Shown: positions 8,970-19,494, counted from the first letter of the stretch. The stretch: DNA of 64,000 nt from Tenacibaculum sp. 190524A02b (GCF_964036645.1 NZ_OZ038525.1:868001-932000); one strand, 5' to 3'. A program made the numbers and translations. The notes: generated from the letters alone by a model not told the origin.

Positions 8970-9896
8970 TTATTTTAGAACAATCAAAATTCCATCTTTT
9001 TCTTGTTTTGTAATACTATAGGTAATTCCCATAGGTACTAACGTAGTTTTCAAAGCAACCTCTAAATTATCATGTATAAAACTACCCGAAAATAACCTAG
9101 TAACATCAACAGACCTTGTATCAAAAGTAACAGCATATTGAATACTTAACTCCTCAATAATTTCAGACAATGGTCTATTGTTAAAAACACTTACCTTTTG
9201 CAACCATCTTGGCGCATTTTCAGAAGTAGTAGTTTCCTTTATAATATTGTTTGATACTGTAATACCATTACCTTTTCTTAAAATTTTAGCCTCAGTATTT
9301 TGTGGTGTTATTACACTTACAGCACCTTCAAAACAATGCACTGCAAATACTTTATCACGAGACTTAACATTAAACTCTGTACCTAATACTGAAACAGTTC
9401 CGTAAGAAGTATTTACCGAGAATTTTTCACCTTTCTGCACTTTAAAATAGCCTTCACCTTTAAGTGTTAATTCCCGTTTTTGAGTCCATAAAAACCTACG
9501 ATGCGTTAAGCTAGAACTTGCATTTAACTGCACCCTTGAACCATCAGGTAAGCTAACCGCTAATTGTTCACCAGTTCCAGTAGTATACGTAATAGAAGCA
9601 GTTAAAAAAGTATACACACCAAAAAGTAAAACTACTGATGCAGCGACTGCATACCATAAAGGTTTCACTTTTTTAGTTTTCTTACCAAAACTAATACGTT
9701 CTTTAGTTGTATGTAAAGCAGCACTCACATCAACCTCAGGTGCTTTAAATTGTTGTGCTACCTCGTTAATAAGATGAAAATCTTTATAAGCATCAGAAGC
9801 TTTAAAAGCTGCTAGTTCTTCTTGAGTAAGCTCATTAGCTGCCCAACGCGCCAAGAAAGACGGGTCAGATATATATTTGTTGTTAGAATCGTTCAT
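8970..9896 (-). CDS. FecR-family anti-sigma factor / signal transducer
   Basis: This 308-aa protein has a cytoplasmic N-terminus (about 1-80, ending in basic KKTKKVKP), one membrane helix (LWYAVAASVVLLFGVYTFLT, about 82-101), and the periplasmic FecR domain with LPDGSRVQLNASSSLTH and GEGYFKV. It ends in the DUF4974/STN-like tail (LSEIIEELSIQYAVTFD) typical of Bacteroidota FecR proteins. It should hold the ECF sigma factor inactive until the receptor's STN domain signals. It lies between the sigma gene and the receptor. The conserved promoter motif at 9946-9971 is directly upstream, so fecR and the receptor are predicted to be autoregulated separately from the sigma gene. Confidence 0.95.
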   Translation of the reverse strand: MNDSNNKYISDPSFLARWAANELTQEELAAFKASDAYKDFHLINEVAQQFKAPEVDVSAALHTTKERISFGKKTKKVKPLWYAVAASVVLLFGVYTFLTASITYTTGTGEQLAVSLPDGSRVQLNASSSLTHRRFLWTQKRELTLKGEGYFKVQKGEKFSVNTSYGTVSVLGTEFNVKSRDKVFAVHCFEGAVSVITPQNTEAKILRKGNGITVSNNIIKETTTSENAPRWLQKVSVFNNRPLSEIIEELSIQYAVTFDTRSVDVTRLFSGSFIHDNLEVALKTTLVPMGITYSITKQEKDGILIVLK

Positions 9897-9945
9897 TAGT
9901 ACAATTTTAGAAATAAAATATTACAAAATAATGCTTTTATAATAT

Positions 9946-9971
9946 GTACAGGTAACTTTCAAACTACCCTA
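9946..9971 (-). promoter_or_regulatory. Predicted ECF-sigma promoter, site A (fecR-receptor)
   Basis: Read on the minus strand: TAGGGTA (9971-9965), 12 bp (GTTTGAAAGTTA), CCTGTAC (9952-9946). It lies between the sigma stop and the fecR ATG, 49 bp before the latter. The same two boxes with the same 12-bp spacing occur upstream of four other genes in this window, plus one weak match. Assigning the boxes as -35 and -10 elements of the neighbouring ECF sigma factor is inference. Confidence 0.75.
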
Positions 9972-9972
9972 T

Positions 9973-10494
9973 TTAAAATTTTAAATGCATTCCTAAAGTC
10001 TTACGTAAATTAATAAAAGCATTGCTCATTCTACGTTCAACACCTTTTACTGAGATACCTGTAATTTCGGCAATTTCTTTATAACTCTTTTTATCAATTC
10101 TACTTAATAAAAATACCTCACGCTCTTTGTCAGATAAATTAGCAATAGCACTTTCTAACTTATTTTTAAATTCTTCAGTTTCCAATATAAAATCAGGTGA
10201 TTCATGGTTTCGATCACTTTTTGGAATAGCTTCATGTTTTAATACCACTTTTTGATGTTCAAATTCATTACGTAAAGCATTATTACAAATAGTATATAAA
10301 AACGCACGTGCAGTATCATAAATAACCTCTGCACAACGCTTCCAAATTTTTACAAAGGCATCCTGTACAATATCTTCTGCCTGTTGCAAATTACCACACT
10401 TGTAGTAAATATAATTTGTAGCCGTTTTATAATACGACTGAAATAAGGCATCAAAATTTTTCTCTTCACAAACAGATTTACTTGACTTATGCAT
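9973..10494 (-). CDS. ECF-family RNA polymerase sigma factor (FecI-like)
   Basis: This 173-aa protein has the two regions of group IV sigma factors. Sigma-2 includes NLQQAEDIVQDAFVKIWKRC (about residues 35-54) and the following promoter-melting segment. Sigma-4 is LSDKEREVFLLSRIDKKSYK plus the HTH EIAEITGISVKGVERRMSNA (about 120-162). Length fits Bacteroidota FecI-like factors (about 170-195). It heads the sigma-fecR-receptor cassette. Its own upstream region has an ordinary TAGCTTTG -7 element (10514-10521) and not the TAGGGTA-N12-CCTGTAC motif, so it is probably made by the housekeeping sigma and released by signalling. Confidence 0.95.
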   Translation of the reverse strand: MHKSSKSVCEEKNFDALFQSYYKTATNYIYYKCGNLQQAEDIVQDAFVKIWKRCAEVIYDTARAFLYTICNNALRNEFEHQKVVLKHEAIPKSDRNHESPDFILETEEFKNKLESAIANLSDKEREVFLLSRIDKKSYKEIAEITGISVKGVERRMSNAFINLRKTLGMHLKF

Positions 10495-10513
10495 ATAGAA
10501 AATATTTCGAAAA

Positions 10514-10521
10514 CAAAGCTA
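10514..10521 (-). promoter_or_regulatory. Housekeeping -7 element (TAnnTTTG) for the sigma gene
   Basis: TAGCTTTG on the minus strand, 19 bp upstream of the sigma factor ATG, matches the Bacteroidota -7 consensus TAnnTTTG. No clear TTG -33 box is seen at the usual distance. The rest of the 344-bp divergent gap 10495-10838 is A/T-rich and holds no other feature apart from the element at 10799. Confidence 0.5.
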
Positions 10522-10798
10522 TTAAAAATTAAGAGATAAAATTAACAGATTTAAATACTAGCTATTCTAAAATACAAAATAAAATAATAACTATTACAAT
10601 AAAAAATGAGCTATTAAAAATGAGGAATTGTATCAAAACAATAATCAACTGTCTATACAATTAAGGGGTTATGATTAAACTCTAGATAGAATAATAGTTA
10701 TTCTTAATAATAAGATATACAAAAGAGTAGGGGATTGCTTAACTTTATTGTATAGTATAATGTATAGATTGTTAATCACCATAAAACCATTAATAATC

Positions 10799-10806
10799 TA
10801 ACTTTG
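10799..10806 (+). promoter_or_regulatory. Housekeeping -7 element for the TPR-HTH regulator
   Basis: TAACTTTG fits TAnnTTTG and lies 32 bp upstream of the ATG at 10839. The -33 TTG is not at an optimal distance. Confidence 0.45.
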
Positions 10807-10838
10807 TTATAAAATTAATCATTTAGTATCACCATAAA

Positions 10839-12467
10839 ATGCACTCAAAAAAGAACTATTTATACCTATTACTTTTTTATGTAATTACTAGTTTTAGTCA
10901 AGAAAATAAAAAAGACTCAGTAGTAATTCGATTAAAACATAATATAGAAACAGCAGTTTCAAATGCTGTAAAAGTGAATGCATACATTGAGTTAGGAAAT
11001 GCTTATTTAACAAATGATATTTTTCAAGCAGAAGAAGCTTACCAAAAAGCAATAAACATATTAAAAACAAACCCTAACATATTAAAAAAACAAAGAGCAA
11101 ATGTTTATGGACAATTAGGTGTTTTGTATAAACGTAAAGGAGAGTATCCTTTAGCTATGGAATACTATTTAAAATCGAAAGAATTTTTTGAAGAAATAAA
11201 AGATACAACCAATATAGCTAACTTGATACATAATATAGCTATGGTATACAGAGATCAAAGAGAACATAAAAGAGCTATTAAAAGTTTTCAAAAAGTAATT
11301 GCTATAAAACATAAATTAAAAGAAAGTGTAGGAGAAGGAATAGCTTATAATATGATGGGAGTATCTTACCGAAAATTAAAACAATTAGATTCCGCTATCA
11401 TATGCTATGAAAAAGCTAAAAACATTTTTAATAAAGCAAATGATTTAGAAAACCTCCAAAGAGTAAATTCCAACTTAGCAGCATTGTATCATTATCAAAA
11501 AAAATACAATCAATCCATACAATTACATCAAACCAATATCAAGTATTATAAAGAAAAGAAAAAATTAAATTCATTATTTAATAGCCACTTTAACATTGCT
11601 AAAACATTTGCAGTACAAAAACAATATAATCAAGCAATAGAGCATGTAAATCAAGCTTTAAATATAGCAGAAAAACTAAAATTAAAAGACAAATTATCAA
11701 GAGCCTATTTAAGAAGAAGTTGGATTCATTCAAAAAGAAATAAATACAAAGAAGCCCTAGAAGACCATAGAAAACATAAAAAATACTCAGATTCTATTTA
11801 TAATAGATCTAACGTTAAAAAAATACAAGAGTTAGAATTAACACATAAATTTAAAAAGCAAAAATTAACAGACAGTCTTCAATACGAAGCAGAAAAGAAA
11901 AATTTAGAGTTAATAAAAGATAAAGAACAAACAAAAAGAAAGCTCTATTTTTCTCTATTTATTAGTGCAATGTTATTAGGAATTTTAGTAAATATTTGGA
12001 TTAAAAGTAAGTATAAGAAAAAGAATAAAATTATAGTTGAAGACTTTAAAAAGAAAGAAGAAGAGCTAAAAGCATTTACGAATGAATTATTGAATAAAAT
12101 AAACAAGCAAGAAAAACAATTAAAGAAAAGAAAAGAAGAGAAAGAAGAAACTAGTAAAACAAAGAAATTACATATAAAGGTAGCAGAGAAGATATTGACA
12201 AAAGAAGATTGGTACAACTTTAAAGAAAAGTTTAATCAAGTATATCCCATGTTTTTTAAAAGTATAAAAGAAAAAGGAATTCATTTAACAAGTTCAGAAG
12301 AGCGCTTGGTGACACTTGAAAAACTTGGTTTAGATAATAACCAAATAGCAAAGGTGTTGGGGATTTCAGTAGACAGTGTTTTTGTGAATCGTTATAGATT
12401 AAGAAAAAAAATCAACGCCCCTAAATCCATCTCAATATTACAGTTCTTAGAAGAACTAAAATCCTAA
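10839..12467 (+). CDS. Membrane-anchored TPR protein with C-terminal LuxR-like HTH
   Basis: This 542-aa protein has a signal peptide (ending TSFSQ, about residue 20). About seven tetratricopeptide repeats follow (for example AYQKAINILK, SFQKVIAIKHK, AIEHVNQALNIAEKLKLKDK) over residues 40-310. Next come one transmembrane helix (LFISAMLLGILVNIWI, about 371-387), a charged coiled coil (390-450), and a C-terminal HTH (LGLDNNQIAKVLGISVDSVF, about 498-525). The TPR part should be periplasmic and the HTH cytoplasmic, a one-component membrane regulator layout common in Bacteroidota. It is divergent from the ECF sigma gene and immediately precedes the 2271-aa T9SS protein, so it may tune the same surface genes; that is inference from position. 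No kinase or receiver domain is present. Confidence 0.85.
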   Translation: MHSKKNYLYLLLFYVITSFSQENKKDSVVIRLKHNIETAVSNAVKVNAYIELGNAYLTNDIFQAEEAYQKAINILKTNPNILKKQRANVYGQLGVLYKRKGEYPLAMEYYLKSKEFFEEIKDTTNIANLIHNIAMVYRDQREHKRAIKSFQKVIAIKHKLKESVGEGIAYNMMGVSYRKLKQLDSAIICYEKAKNIFNKANDLENLQRVNSNLAALYHYQKKYNQSIQLHQTNIKYYKEKKKLNSLFNSHFNIAKTFAVQKQYNQAIEHVNQALNIAEKLKLKDKLSRAYLRRSWIHSKRNKYKEALEDHRKHKKYSDSIYNRSNVKKIQELELTHKFKKQKLTDSLQYEAEKKNLELIKDKEQTKRKLYFSLFISAMLLGILVNIWIKSKYKKKNKIIVEDFKKKEEELKAFTNELLNKINKQEKQLKKRKEEKEETSKTKKLHIKVAEKILTKEDWYNFKEKFNQVYPMFFKSIKEKGIHLTSSEERLVTLEKLGLDNNQIAKVLGISVDSVFVNRYRLRKKINAPKSISILQFLEELKS

Positions 12468-12567
12468 TCTCTTTATTTATAGTTGTTTTTTGCACTTGTA
12501 TAACGTTTTCTATAGGTGTAAAATAAAAGGGTAAAGTTATCTATAGATAGTTTTGTGAAAATAAAAA

Positions 12568-12593
12568 TAGGGTAATTAAAAGTGAACCTGTAC
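12568..12593 (+). promoter_or_regulatory. Predicted ECF-sigma promoter, site B (2271-aa T9SS protein)
   Basis: TAGGGTA (12568-12574), 12-bp spacer ATTAAAAGTGAA, CCTGTAC (12587-12593), 76 bp before the ATG at 12670. Both boxes are identical to site A and the spacing is the same. It lies in the 202-bp gap after the TPR regulator, which holds nothing else recognisable. Confidence 0.75.
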
Positions 12594-12669
12594 CCTATAA
12601 GAAGAGCATAATTAAAAGCTCTAAAACAAGATAAAGCAAAATTATGATAGTTAACTTAAAGAACCTCTT

Positions 12670-15600
12670 ATGAAAAAAAATACTATAATTTATTTTATGA
12701 TATTATTGTGTTTGTTAACAACACAATCATTTGCACAAACCTTTACAGAAGTAGAGAATAATAACAATGTAACAAATACATTAGGATCTTCTCAAAGTAG
12801 AATTTATAGTGCAGCCAACTTTACAGGAACAGTTACTTCATCAGATTCTGATTTTTGGATCATTTCAAGAAAATCTATTCAATCAACCGATCTAATTCTT
12901 TATTTCGATCGACTATGGGTAAATAGCAACCCTGATTTTGATTTTAGAGTTTGGGAATATCGCGGAGGAAACTGGGGAGTTACACCAGTTAACATTGGTA
13001 CGCTTAGAACTTTAATGCAATCATCAGGTATTTACGATTACAGTTTAACTTTACCTTACAGTAATAATGTAAGTGGAGGAAATAGTAATAATTATTATGC
13101 TATTGAAGTAATCACAGGAGCGGCTAGTTACAATTATAATTTTCAATTAAAAGCGAATTCATTTAACTCAGTTTATTATTGTTATGAGTTTAATTTAAGT
13201 GAACCAACAGTATTGCAAGTAAATGATACTGATGTGGCATTAGCCGATATTGGAGTTAGTACATTCGAAGATCGCTATTATATTGTTAAGTTTTCAGCAA
13301 CAGATTCATTTACTGATTTTACAGATGGCTATATTCAAAATCAAGCTTTACCAACAGCAGCAGGAAGTAATACTTATAGTGGATCCGGTGAGCACATTGC
13401 TTATGTGGGTACTGACAATGGAGCTGTGCAATCAGCAATGACAATGACGAACTTACTTCGCAATTCAACATATTATTATAAAGTTTATTCCTATAGTGAT
13501 TGTCAAGGTTATATTAACTATAATAATACAATTGCTTCAGTCCCTATTACAACGTGTTCTGGAACTGCTCCTAATGTAGGTTCTGTAAATTCGGTTACGC
13601 CAACATCAACAACTAGTACTACAATTAATACTTTAGGTAGACCATCGGGAGCTGATGAGTATACAGGGTATTTAGTGAAGTTTAGTGATACAAATAGTTT
13701 TACGGCACCAGTTTCAGGTACTACAGTCCCAACAGCTTCTACTGATTATTCAAGTAGTACAGGAGAACAAGTAATATATACAGGAGCGGTAGGAAATGAT
13801 GCAGGAACAACAGATGATATAAATCAGGAGATAACTGGTTTACAAATTAATAAAGAATATTATGTAAAGGTGTATACCTATAATTTTTGTGGAGGAAAGT
13901 ATAATTTTGAAACAACAGGTTCGTCTGTTGTAATTTCAAACTATATATGTGAAGCACCATCAGCAGCTACTAATATTCAGGCAGCAGTAGGGGGAACAGA
14001 TAGGTTAACAATAAATTCTTTTACTGAACCTTTAAATAATTCACAAGGGAGTTTAGGATATGTAATAAAAATTAGTGATACAAATACATTTACTGCACCT
14101 ACAGTTGTACCAACTTCTTCAAGTACAGTTTATAATTCTGCAACAGGTGGTGATCAAGTAGTTTATGTAGGAAATTCAATTACACCTAACTTAACAATTA
14201 CAGGTTTAACTCAAAATACAACCTATTCAATAAAAGTATATTCTTATAGCACTTGTGCTGGATCAGAATATTTTGAAACTACGGGAAGTGCATTAGCCGA
14301 GGTTATCACTTGTGGTACTCCTCCAGGGAATTCTCAATTAGGAGCATTCAGAGAAGATTTAAATTGGGAAAATAGAGTTTCACCAATTATTACTAATGTT
14401 CCTAGTGGAATTACTGGACATGTTGTTAAAATGAATATCCAAAATTCATTTACTGATATTACAGGAACATTAAGCACGTTACCAACTGCAAATACCAATT
14501 ATTCAGGTTCAGGAGAACAGGTGATTTTAGCAGGGAATACAGGAGAAGGGCATGCTTTTACAGGTCATAATTTATTACCAAATACAGAGTATTTCTTTAA
14601 AATATATTCTTACCAAGAGTGTAATGGACAATTTTATTTTTCTGATACAAGTGCTTCAACATCTAGATTTACATCAGGAGTTACAAATAATTTGGCATCA
14701 AATGCAGTAATTAATAATTTAACAGGAACAACTTTTACTTTAGATTCTTTTACAGCTGCAGCAACAGCTAGTAATGGGCAAGGAACTCCAACAGGGTATA
14801 TTGTGAAAATGAATACTGTAAATAGTTTCTCTTCATATTCGTTTAGAGCAAATATTGCAAACCAATCTGGAAATCCTAATTACTTAGGAGGAGAGCAAGT
14901 TATGTATATTGGAACTTCTGTAAATCCGAATCTTGAAATAACTGGATTAACCCCTGGAACAACCTATTACTTTACTATTATTGGATATCGCGATCATGGA
15001 TCTCCGTATCATTTTTTAAGTTACCAACCAACAGGATATGAGTTTTCTATTGTAAATAATGCATCTTTGGTTAATCCTACAATTACTTTTAACGATATAA
15101 TGGTAAATGCAGGTGATGCAAACTTTAATTTAAATGCTACTTCAAATTCTAGTGGAGCCATAACTTATAGAATTATTGATGACGGTGGTTCTGGAACAAC
15201 TTTAAGTGGTACAAATAACGAAACTGTTACTATTGGTTCTGCTGGTATGGTAGTAATTGAAGCAACTCAAGCGTCTACAGCAACATATCAAAGTGCTACT
15301 AAAACAATGACCTTAACAGTAGAGGCTCCATTAGCAACCCTAGGTGGTGGAATTTTCTATCAAGTTAATTCAGGAGTAACAACTGTGGATATGACTCAAA
15401 ACATCAATTCAAATTCTACAGGTGCGTATACTTTTGAAATTATTGGTGATGATTTAGGGTATTCAGTAAGTGGAAACCTACTTAACGTAAATGATGTTAT
15501 AGGTTCTATTGTAGTAAAAGTTACGCAAGCTGCAGATGCCAATTACAGTGAAACAGTTGCATACTATTCTACTTTATTTTTTAACGTAGGATTTAGCCCA

Positions 15601-18600
15601 AAATCGGATTTAGCCCATAATTTATTTGACTTTTCATTAAACCCTGGAGAATCGTATACAATAATTACGACCATAAACTTTTCAGGCGTTCCAACAACAT
15701 ATAGTATAGTTGATAATGGAGGTACTGGCTCAACGTTAAATGGGAATGTATTTACTGCAGGAGGCGCAGGTACAGTAACGTTACGTGCTTCTTCAGCAGA
15801 CAACTCTTTATATAATGCTACAAATAAAGACGTAACAGTAACCATAAATGGTACTCCTCAAACGATTACATTTAACCCTTTAAGCGATGTTTCGTATGGT
15901 GATGCTAACTTTAATTTAACCGCTACTGCTTCTTCAGGGTTGGCGGTTTCATATGTAAGTTCAGATCCAACTGTAGCTTCTATTTCAGGAAGTACAGTAA
16001 CAATTCATAAAGAAGGAACAATCAATATTACGGCTTCTCAAGCTGGTGGTGGTTTATACAATCCTGCGGCAGATGTGATTCAGTCATTAACTGTGAATCC
16101 AATTACAATTGCAAATCAGAATGTAACGTTAGACACTACCGGTTCTGTTTTGTGTAATACTAGTGCAGTGGTTTCTATAGATGGTTCACAAACAAACATT
16201 AATTACTTCTTAAGAGACAATAGTGATAATTCAATTATTGAAGGACCATTGGCAGGAACTGGAAATGGTATTACGTTTGCTACTGAACAATTATCAAGTA
16301 ACAAAACATATAATGTAATAGCAGTACAGGACAATCAAACATTACCATCTGCTACAAATACATTACAAATGACAACTACACCTTCAGCTAGTGTACAGAC
16401 TTTAGATGTAAAGACTGTTGGTTTATCTCAACCAAACGGTCAATCCGCTGTAGTATCAGTTGAGAATTCTCAAACCGGTGTGGTTTATTATTTACAAGAT
16501 AATATAACTAATGAAGTTTTACAAGGCCCATTAATGGGAACTGGAGCAGATATGTCATTTGTAAGTGATGCTATAACAGCAGATAAAACGTATAAAGTAA
16601 TTGGTACAGATGCAAATGTAAACAATGGTGTAAGAAATGGAATTAGTTTAGATAATGTGGATGATTATATTAGTATTCCTGCAATTAATTCTCATTTAAC
16701 AAATGTAGGACAGGCAACCATTGAAACTTGGGTGAAAATTCCAGCTGTAGATGCTACTGATGTAAATGCCTCAATCATTACATCTGAAGGGTATGCAGGT
16801 GTTTTCGGAGCTACAATTGTACCTTTTTATATCAATATTTCTGGAGGGCAAATTTTTGCAGGAAATCATAACGCGGATCCTGATGATGGAGGTACGTTGA
16901 ACACACCAGGTTATACGTATCCTGTAGATACATGGTTTCATGTAGCTGCTACAATGAATGGAGCAAAAATTAATTTTTATGTAAATGGAAACTTAATTGG
17001 AGAAAACGGTCTTAATTTTTCATTTGACTCATATGTACTTACTTCTAATTTACGTATAGGAAGAAATCATGAAGCCACATCTAATAGTTCAAAGTTATTT
17101 GGAGGACAATTAGCTCAAACTAGAATTTGGAATGGAATTCGTACACAAAGTGAAATTTCATCTAATATGAATACTGAGTTTACTACTCCACAAACAAGTT
17201 TAGTTTTAAATTATAATTACAACCAAACTTCTGGAGCAAGTGTTACAGATGAGTCTGGTAACTCAAATACAGGAACTTTACAAAATGCAGCAGGAGATGC
17301 TACAAATTGGGTAAAAGATTTATTTACGGATAGTCTTTGTGGTTTTGTAAATATGAACAATACAGTTACAGCTACTTATGTGTCATTACAAGATCAAATA
17401 ATTACATTTAATAGTTTAAGTGATGTAACTTATGGAGATGCAGATTTAGATTTAACAGCAACATCTGATTCAGGTTTAGCTGTTACCTATGTCAGTTCAG
17501 ATACTAATGTAGCTATTATTTCAGGTAATACAGTTACTATAGTTGGAGCAGGTACTACAACTATTACAGCCAGCCAAGCAGGAGATGCAACCTATGATGC
17601 AGCTTCAGATGTACAACAAGAATTAACGGTAACTACAAGAGCTATTGAAGTAACTGCAAATGCAAAGAATAAGGTTGAAGGAGGAACAGATCCAACATTA
17701 ACCTACCAAATTACTTCAGGAAGTTTAGTCAATGGAGATACGTTTACAGGAACTTTATCTAGAACTTCAGGAGAAACTTTTGGAGATTACCCTATTTCTC
17801 AAGGAACATTGGCATTAACGGCTAATTATGCCATTACTTTTGTTGGAAACACATTTACGATTAACAGAGATGTATTAGCAAGATGGGATGGTAGTACAAG
17901 TTCTGCTTGGAATGTAGTAACAAACTTTGAAGGCGATGTTTCACCATTAGCTACAGATAATTATGTAATTCCTAATGTAGCAACAACCCCAAATATAACT
18001 TCAGGAATAGTTGCACAAATGAATAGTTTAACGGTAGAAGCATCGTCTACACTAACAATTTCAGGAGACGGAGCAGCAGTTATTGAGACTAACTTTGACA
18101 ATAGTGGTTCGGTGCTGATTACTTCAAACGCTAGTTCAAGTGGAGCAATGGTTGTAAAAGGAACAGCCAACGGAATTGTTACTTATGAACGCGGTGGTTT
18201 ATTAGCCAATAAATGGAGTATAGTTACTGCACCAGTTGTAGGTCAGAGTATTAAGGGGTTTGCTGAAAATGCAGCTAATGATATTCGAAGAAATACAAGT
18301 GTTACACCCAATAGAATAGCTATTGGATACTATGATGATAGTAAGCCAGCAGGTTCAAAATGGACGTACTATACTACAGATGATATTGTAACAGATGCGT
18401 TAACTTTTGAGAAAGGTCAAAGTTATATTATATCACGAGCTACAGACGGAGCAGTAACCTTTACAGGAACATTAGAAACAGCTAATGTAGCAAAAGCAGT
18501 TGCAGCCTCACAGTGGAATGCAGTAGGAAACCCTTACACAGCTTATTTTCCAGCTAATGGTAACGCAGGAGATAACTTTATTCAAGATAATTTATCAAAG

Positions 18601-19485
18601 TTTGATCCAGTAAATGTGGGCGTTTACATTTGGGATAATTCACAAAATAAATATGTAGCAAATTCATTGGTAAGTTCAGTAAAATCGATAGCACCAGGAC
18701 AAGGGTTCTTTGTTCGTACAACTACAGAGGTAAGAGATGTTTTATTTAAAGAATCATTACGATCTACTGCAAATATATCAGGAGTATTCAATAGAGTATC
18801 AGTATCAAATCCAAGTGTTGAATTATCAGTAGCATCAAATGGAATAGCGGTAACTACTAAAGTTGAGTATAGATCAGGTGCTACATTAGGTTTAGACCCA
18901 GGGTATGATATAGGAAACTTTGATGGAGCTAGTTTAGACGTATATACACGTTTAGTAGATGGATTCGAAGGACAAAATTTTACGTACCAATCATTGCCAA
19001 AAGAAGACTTGACTAGTTATATCGTTCCAGTAGGGTTAACAGCCGCTTCAGGAACAGTAGTAGAGTTTAGTACAAAAACAATGAATCTACCAAAAGGAGT
19101 AATTATGTATCTAGAAGACAAGCTAACTAATGAGATGATAAAATTAGATGATGTATCTACTTATAAAGTGAGTTTAGCTAAAAAAGAAGATGGAATAGGA
19201 CGTTTTTACTTACATGCAAGAACAAATACGTTAAATGATGGAGGTTTTACAACAGAAGCTATTAAGATTTACAACACAAAAAGAACGTTAGTAATTGAGG
19301 GCATCGAAGGAAAAGAATTCGGTATGACTATGTTTAATACATTAGGTTCAAGAGTTTTTGAGGGTAATTATAAAGGAACAGGTAACAATCGTATAACTTT
19401 ACCAAGAGTAGAGGAAGGCGTATACCTTGTAAAGGTAGCTACAGAGGCTGGTGTAAAGGACAAGAAAATAATCATAACTAAATAA
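12670..19485 (+). CDS. Giant multidomain surface protein, T9SS type A sorting domain, LamG and MBG/Ig-like repeats
   Basis: This 2271-aa protein starts with a signal peptide (ending TTQSFAQ, about residue 23) and a PPC-like beta domain (about 25-160). About five FN3-like repeats of ~110 residues follow, each with a motif like YYVKVYTYNFCGGKYNFETT (160-790). Next are MBG/Ig-like segments (TITFN...VNAGDANFNL and the like, about 800-1160), a LamG-type jelly roll (ISLDNVDDYISIPAINSHL, about 1320-1500) and a further MBG/YDG pair (about 1575-1735). A ~450-residue module shared with the 612- and 706-aa proteins follows (from RWDGSTSSAWN), then a T9SS sorting domain over the last ~75 residues. This architecture indicates a secreted, surface-attached adhesin or glycan-binding protein. 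It is preceded by ECF site B, and a frameshifted small-peptide gene follows 9 bp after its stop. Confidence 0.93.
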   Translation: MKKNTIIYFMILLCLLTTQSFAQTFTEVENNNNVTNTLGSSQSRIYSAANFTGTVTSSDSDFWIISRKSIQSTDLILYFDRLWVNSNPDFDFRVWEYRGGNWGVTPVNIGTLRTLMQSSGIYDYSLTLPYSNNVSGGNSNNYYAIEVITGAASYNYNFQLKANSFNSVYYCYEFNLSEPTVLQVNDTDVALADIGVSTFEDRYYIVKFSATDSFTDFTDGYIQNQALPTAAGSNTYSGSGEHIAYVGTDNGAVQSAMTMTNLLRNSTYYYKVYSYSDCQGYINYNNTIASVPITTCSGTAPNVGSVNSVTPTSTTSTTINTLGRPSGADEYTGYLVKFSDTNSFTAPVSGTTVPTASTDYSSSTGEQVIYTGAVGNDAGTTDDINQEITGLQINKEYYVKVYTYNFCGGKYNFETTGSSVVISNYICEAPSAATNIQAAVGGTDRLTINSFTEPLNNSQGSLGYVIKISDTNTFTAPTVVPTSSSTVYNSATGGDQVVYVGNSITPNLTITGLTQNTTYSIKVYSYSTCAGSEYFETTGSALAEVITCGTPPGNSQLGAFREDLNWENRVSPIITNVPSGITGHVVKMNIQNSFTDITGTLSTLPTANTNYSGSGEQVILAGNTGEGHAFTGHNLLPNTEYFFKIYSYQECNGQFYFSDTSASTSRFTSGVTNNLASNAVINNLTGTTFTLDSFTAAATASNGQGTPTGYIVKMNTVNSFSSYSFRANIANQSGNPNYLGGEQVMYIGTSVNPNLEITGLTPGTTYYFTIIGYRDHGSPYHFLSYQPTGYEFSIVNNASLVNPTITFNDIMVNAGDANFNLNATSNSSGAITYRIIDDGGSGTTLSGTNNETVTIGSAGMVVIEATQASTATYQSATKTMTLTVEAPLATLGGGIFYQVNSGVTTVDMTQNINSNSTGAYTFEIIGDDLGYSVSGNLLNVNDVIGSIVVKVTQAADANYSETVAYYSTLFFNVGFSPKSDLAHNLFDFSLNPGESYTIITTINFSGVPTTYSIVDNGGTGSTLNGNVFTAGGAGTVTLRASSADNSLYNATNKDVTVTINGTPQTITFNPLSDVSYGDANFNLTATASSGLAVSYVSSDPTVASISGSTVTIHKEGTINITASQAGGGLYNPAADVIQSLTVNPITIANQNVTLDTTGSVLCNTSAVVSIDGSQTNINYFLRDNSDNSIIEGPLAGTGNGITFATEQLSSNKTYNVIAVQDNQTLPSATNTLQMTTTPSASVQTLDVKTVGLSQPNGQSAVVSVENSQTGVVYYLQDNITNEVLQGPLMGTGADMSFVSDAITADKTYKVIGTDANVNNGVRNGISLDNVDDYISIPAINSHLTNVGQATIETWVKIPAVDATDVNASIITSEGYAGVFGATIVPFYINISGGQIFAGNHNADPDDGGTLNTPGYTYPVDTWFHVAATMNGAKINFYVNGNLIGENGLNFSFDSYVLTSNLRIGRNHEATSNSSKLFGGQLAQTRIWNGIRTQSEISSNMNTEFTTPQTSLVLNYNYNQTSGASVTDESGNSNTGTLQNAAGDATNWVKDLFTDSLCGFVNMNNTVTATYVSLQDQIITFNSLSDVTYGDADLDLTATSDSGLAVTYVSSDTNVAIISGNTVTIVGAGTTTITASQAGDATYDAASDVQQELTVTTRAIEVTANAKNKVEGGTDPTLTYQITSGSLVNGDTFTGTLSRTSGETFGDYPISQGTLALTANYAITFVGNTFTINRDVLARWDGSTSSAWNVVTNFEGDVSPLATDNYVIPNVATTPNITSGIVAQMNSLTVEASSTLTISGDGAAVIETNFDNSGSVLITSNASSSGAMVVKGTANGIVTYERGGLLANKWSIVTAPVVGQSIKGFAENAANDIRRNTSVTPNRIAIGYYDDSKPAGSKWTYYTTDDIVTDALTFEKGQSYIISRATDGAVTFTGTLETANVAKAVAASQWNAVGNPYTAYFPANGNAGDNFIQDNLSKFDPVNVGVYIWDNSQNKYVANSLVSSVKSIAPGQGFFVRTTTEVRDVLFKESLRSTANISGVFNRVSVSNPSVELSVASNGIAVTTKVEYRSGATLGLDPGYDIGNFDGASLDVYTRLVDGFEGQNFTYQSLPKEDLTSYIVPVGLTAASGTVVEFSTKTMNLPKGVIMYLEDKLTNEMIKLDDVSTYKVSLAKKEDGIGRFYLHARTNTLNDGGFTTEAIKIYNTKRTLVIEGIEGKEFGMTMFNTLGSRVFEGNYKGTGNNRITLPRVEEGVYLVKVATEAGVKDKKIIITK

Positions 19486-19494
19486 TAAAGAAAC

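Noticed and set aside
11945..12217. 90-codon minus-strand frame inside the TPR-HTH gene
   Set aside because: It is Phe/Leu/Ser-rich, as expected for the complement of a Lys-rich coiled coil; no promoter or homology is apparent.
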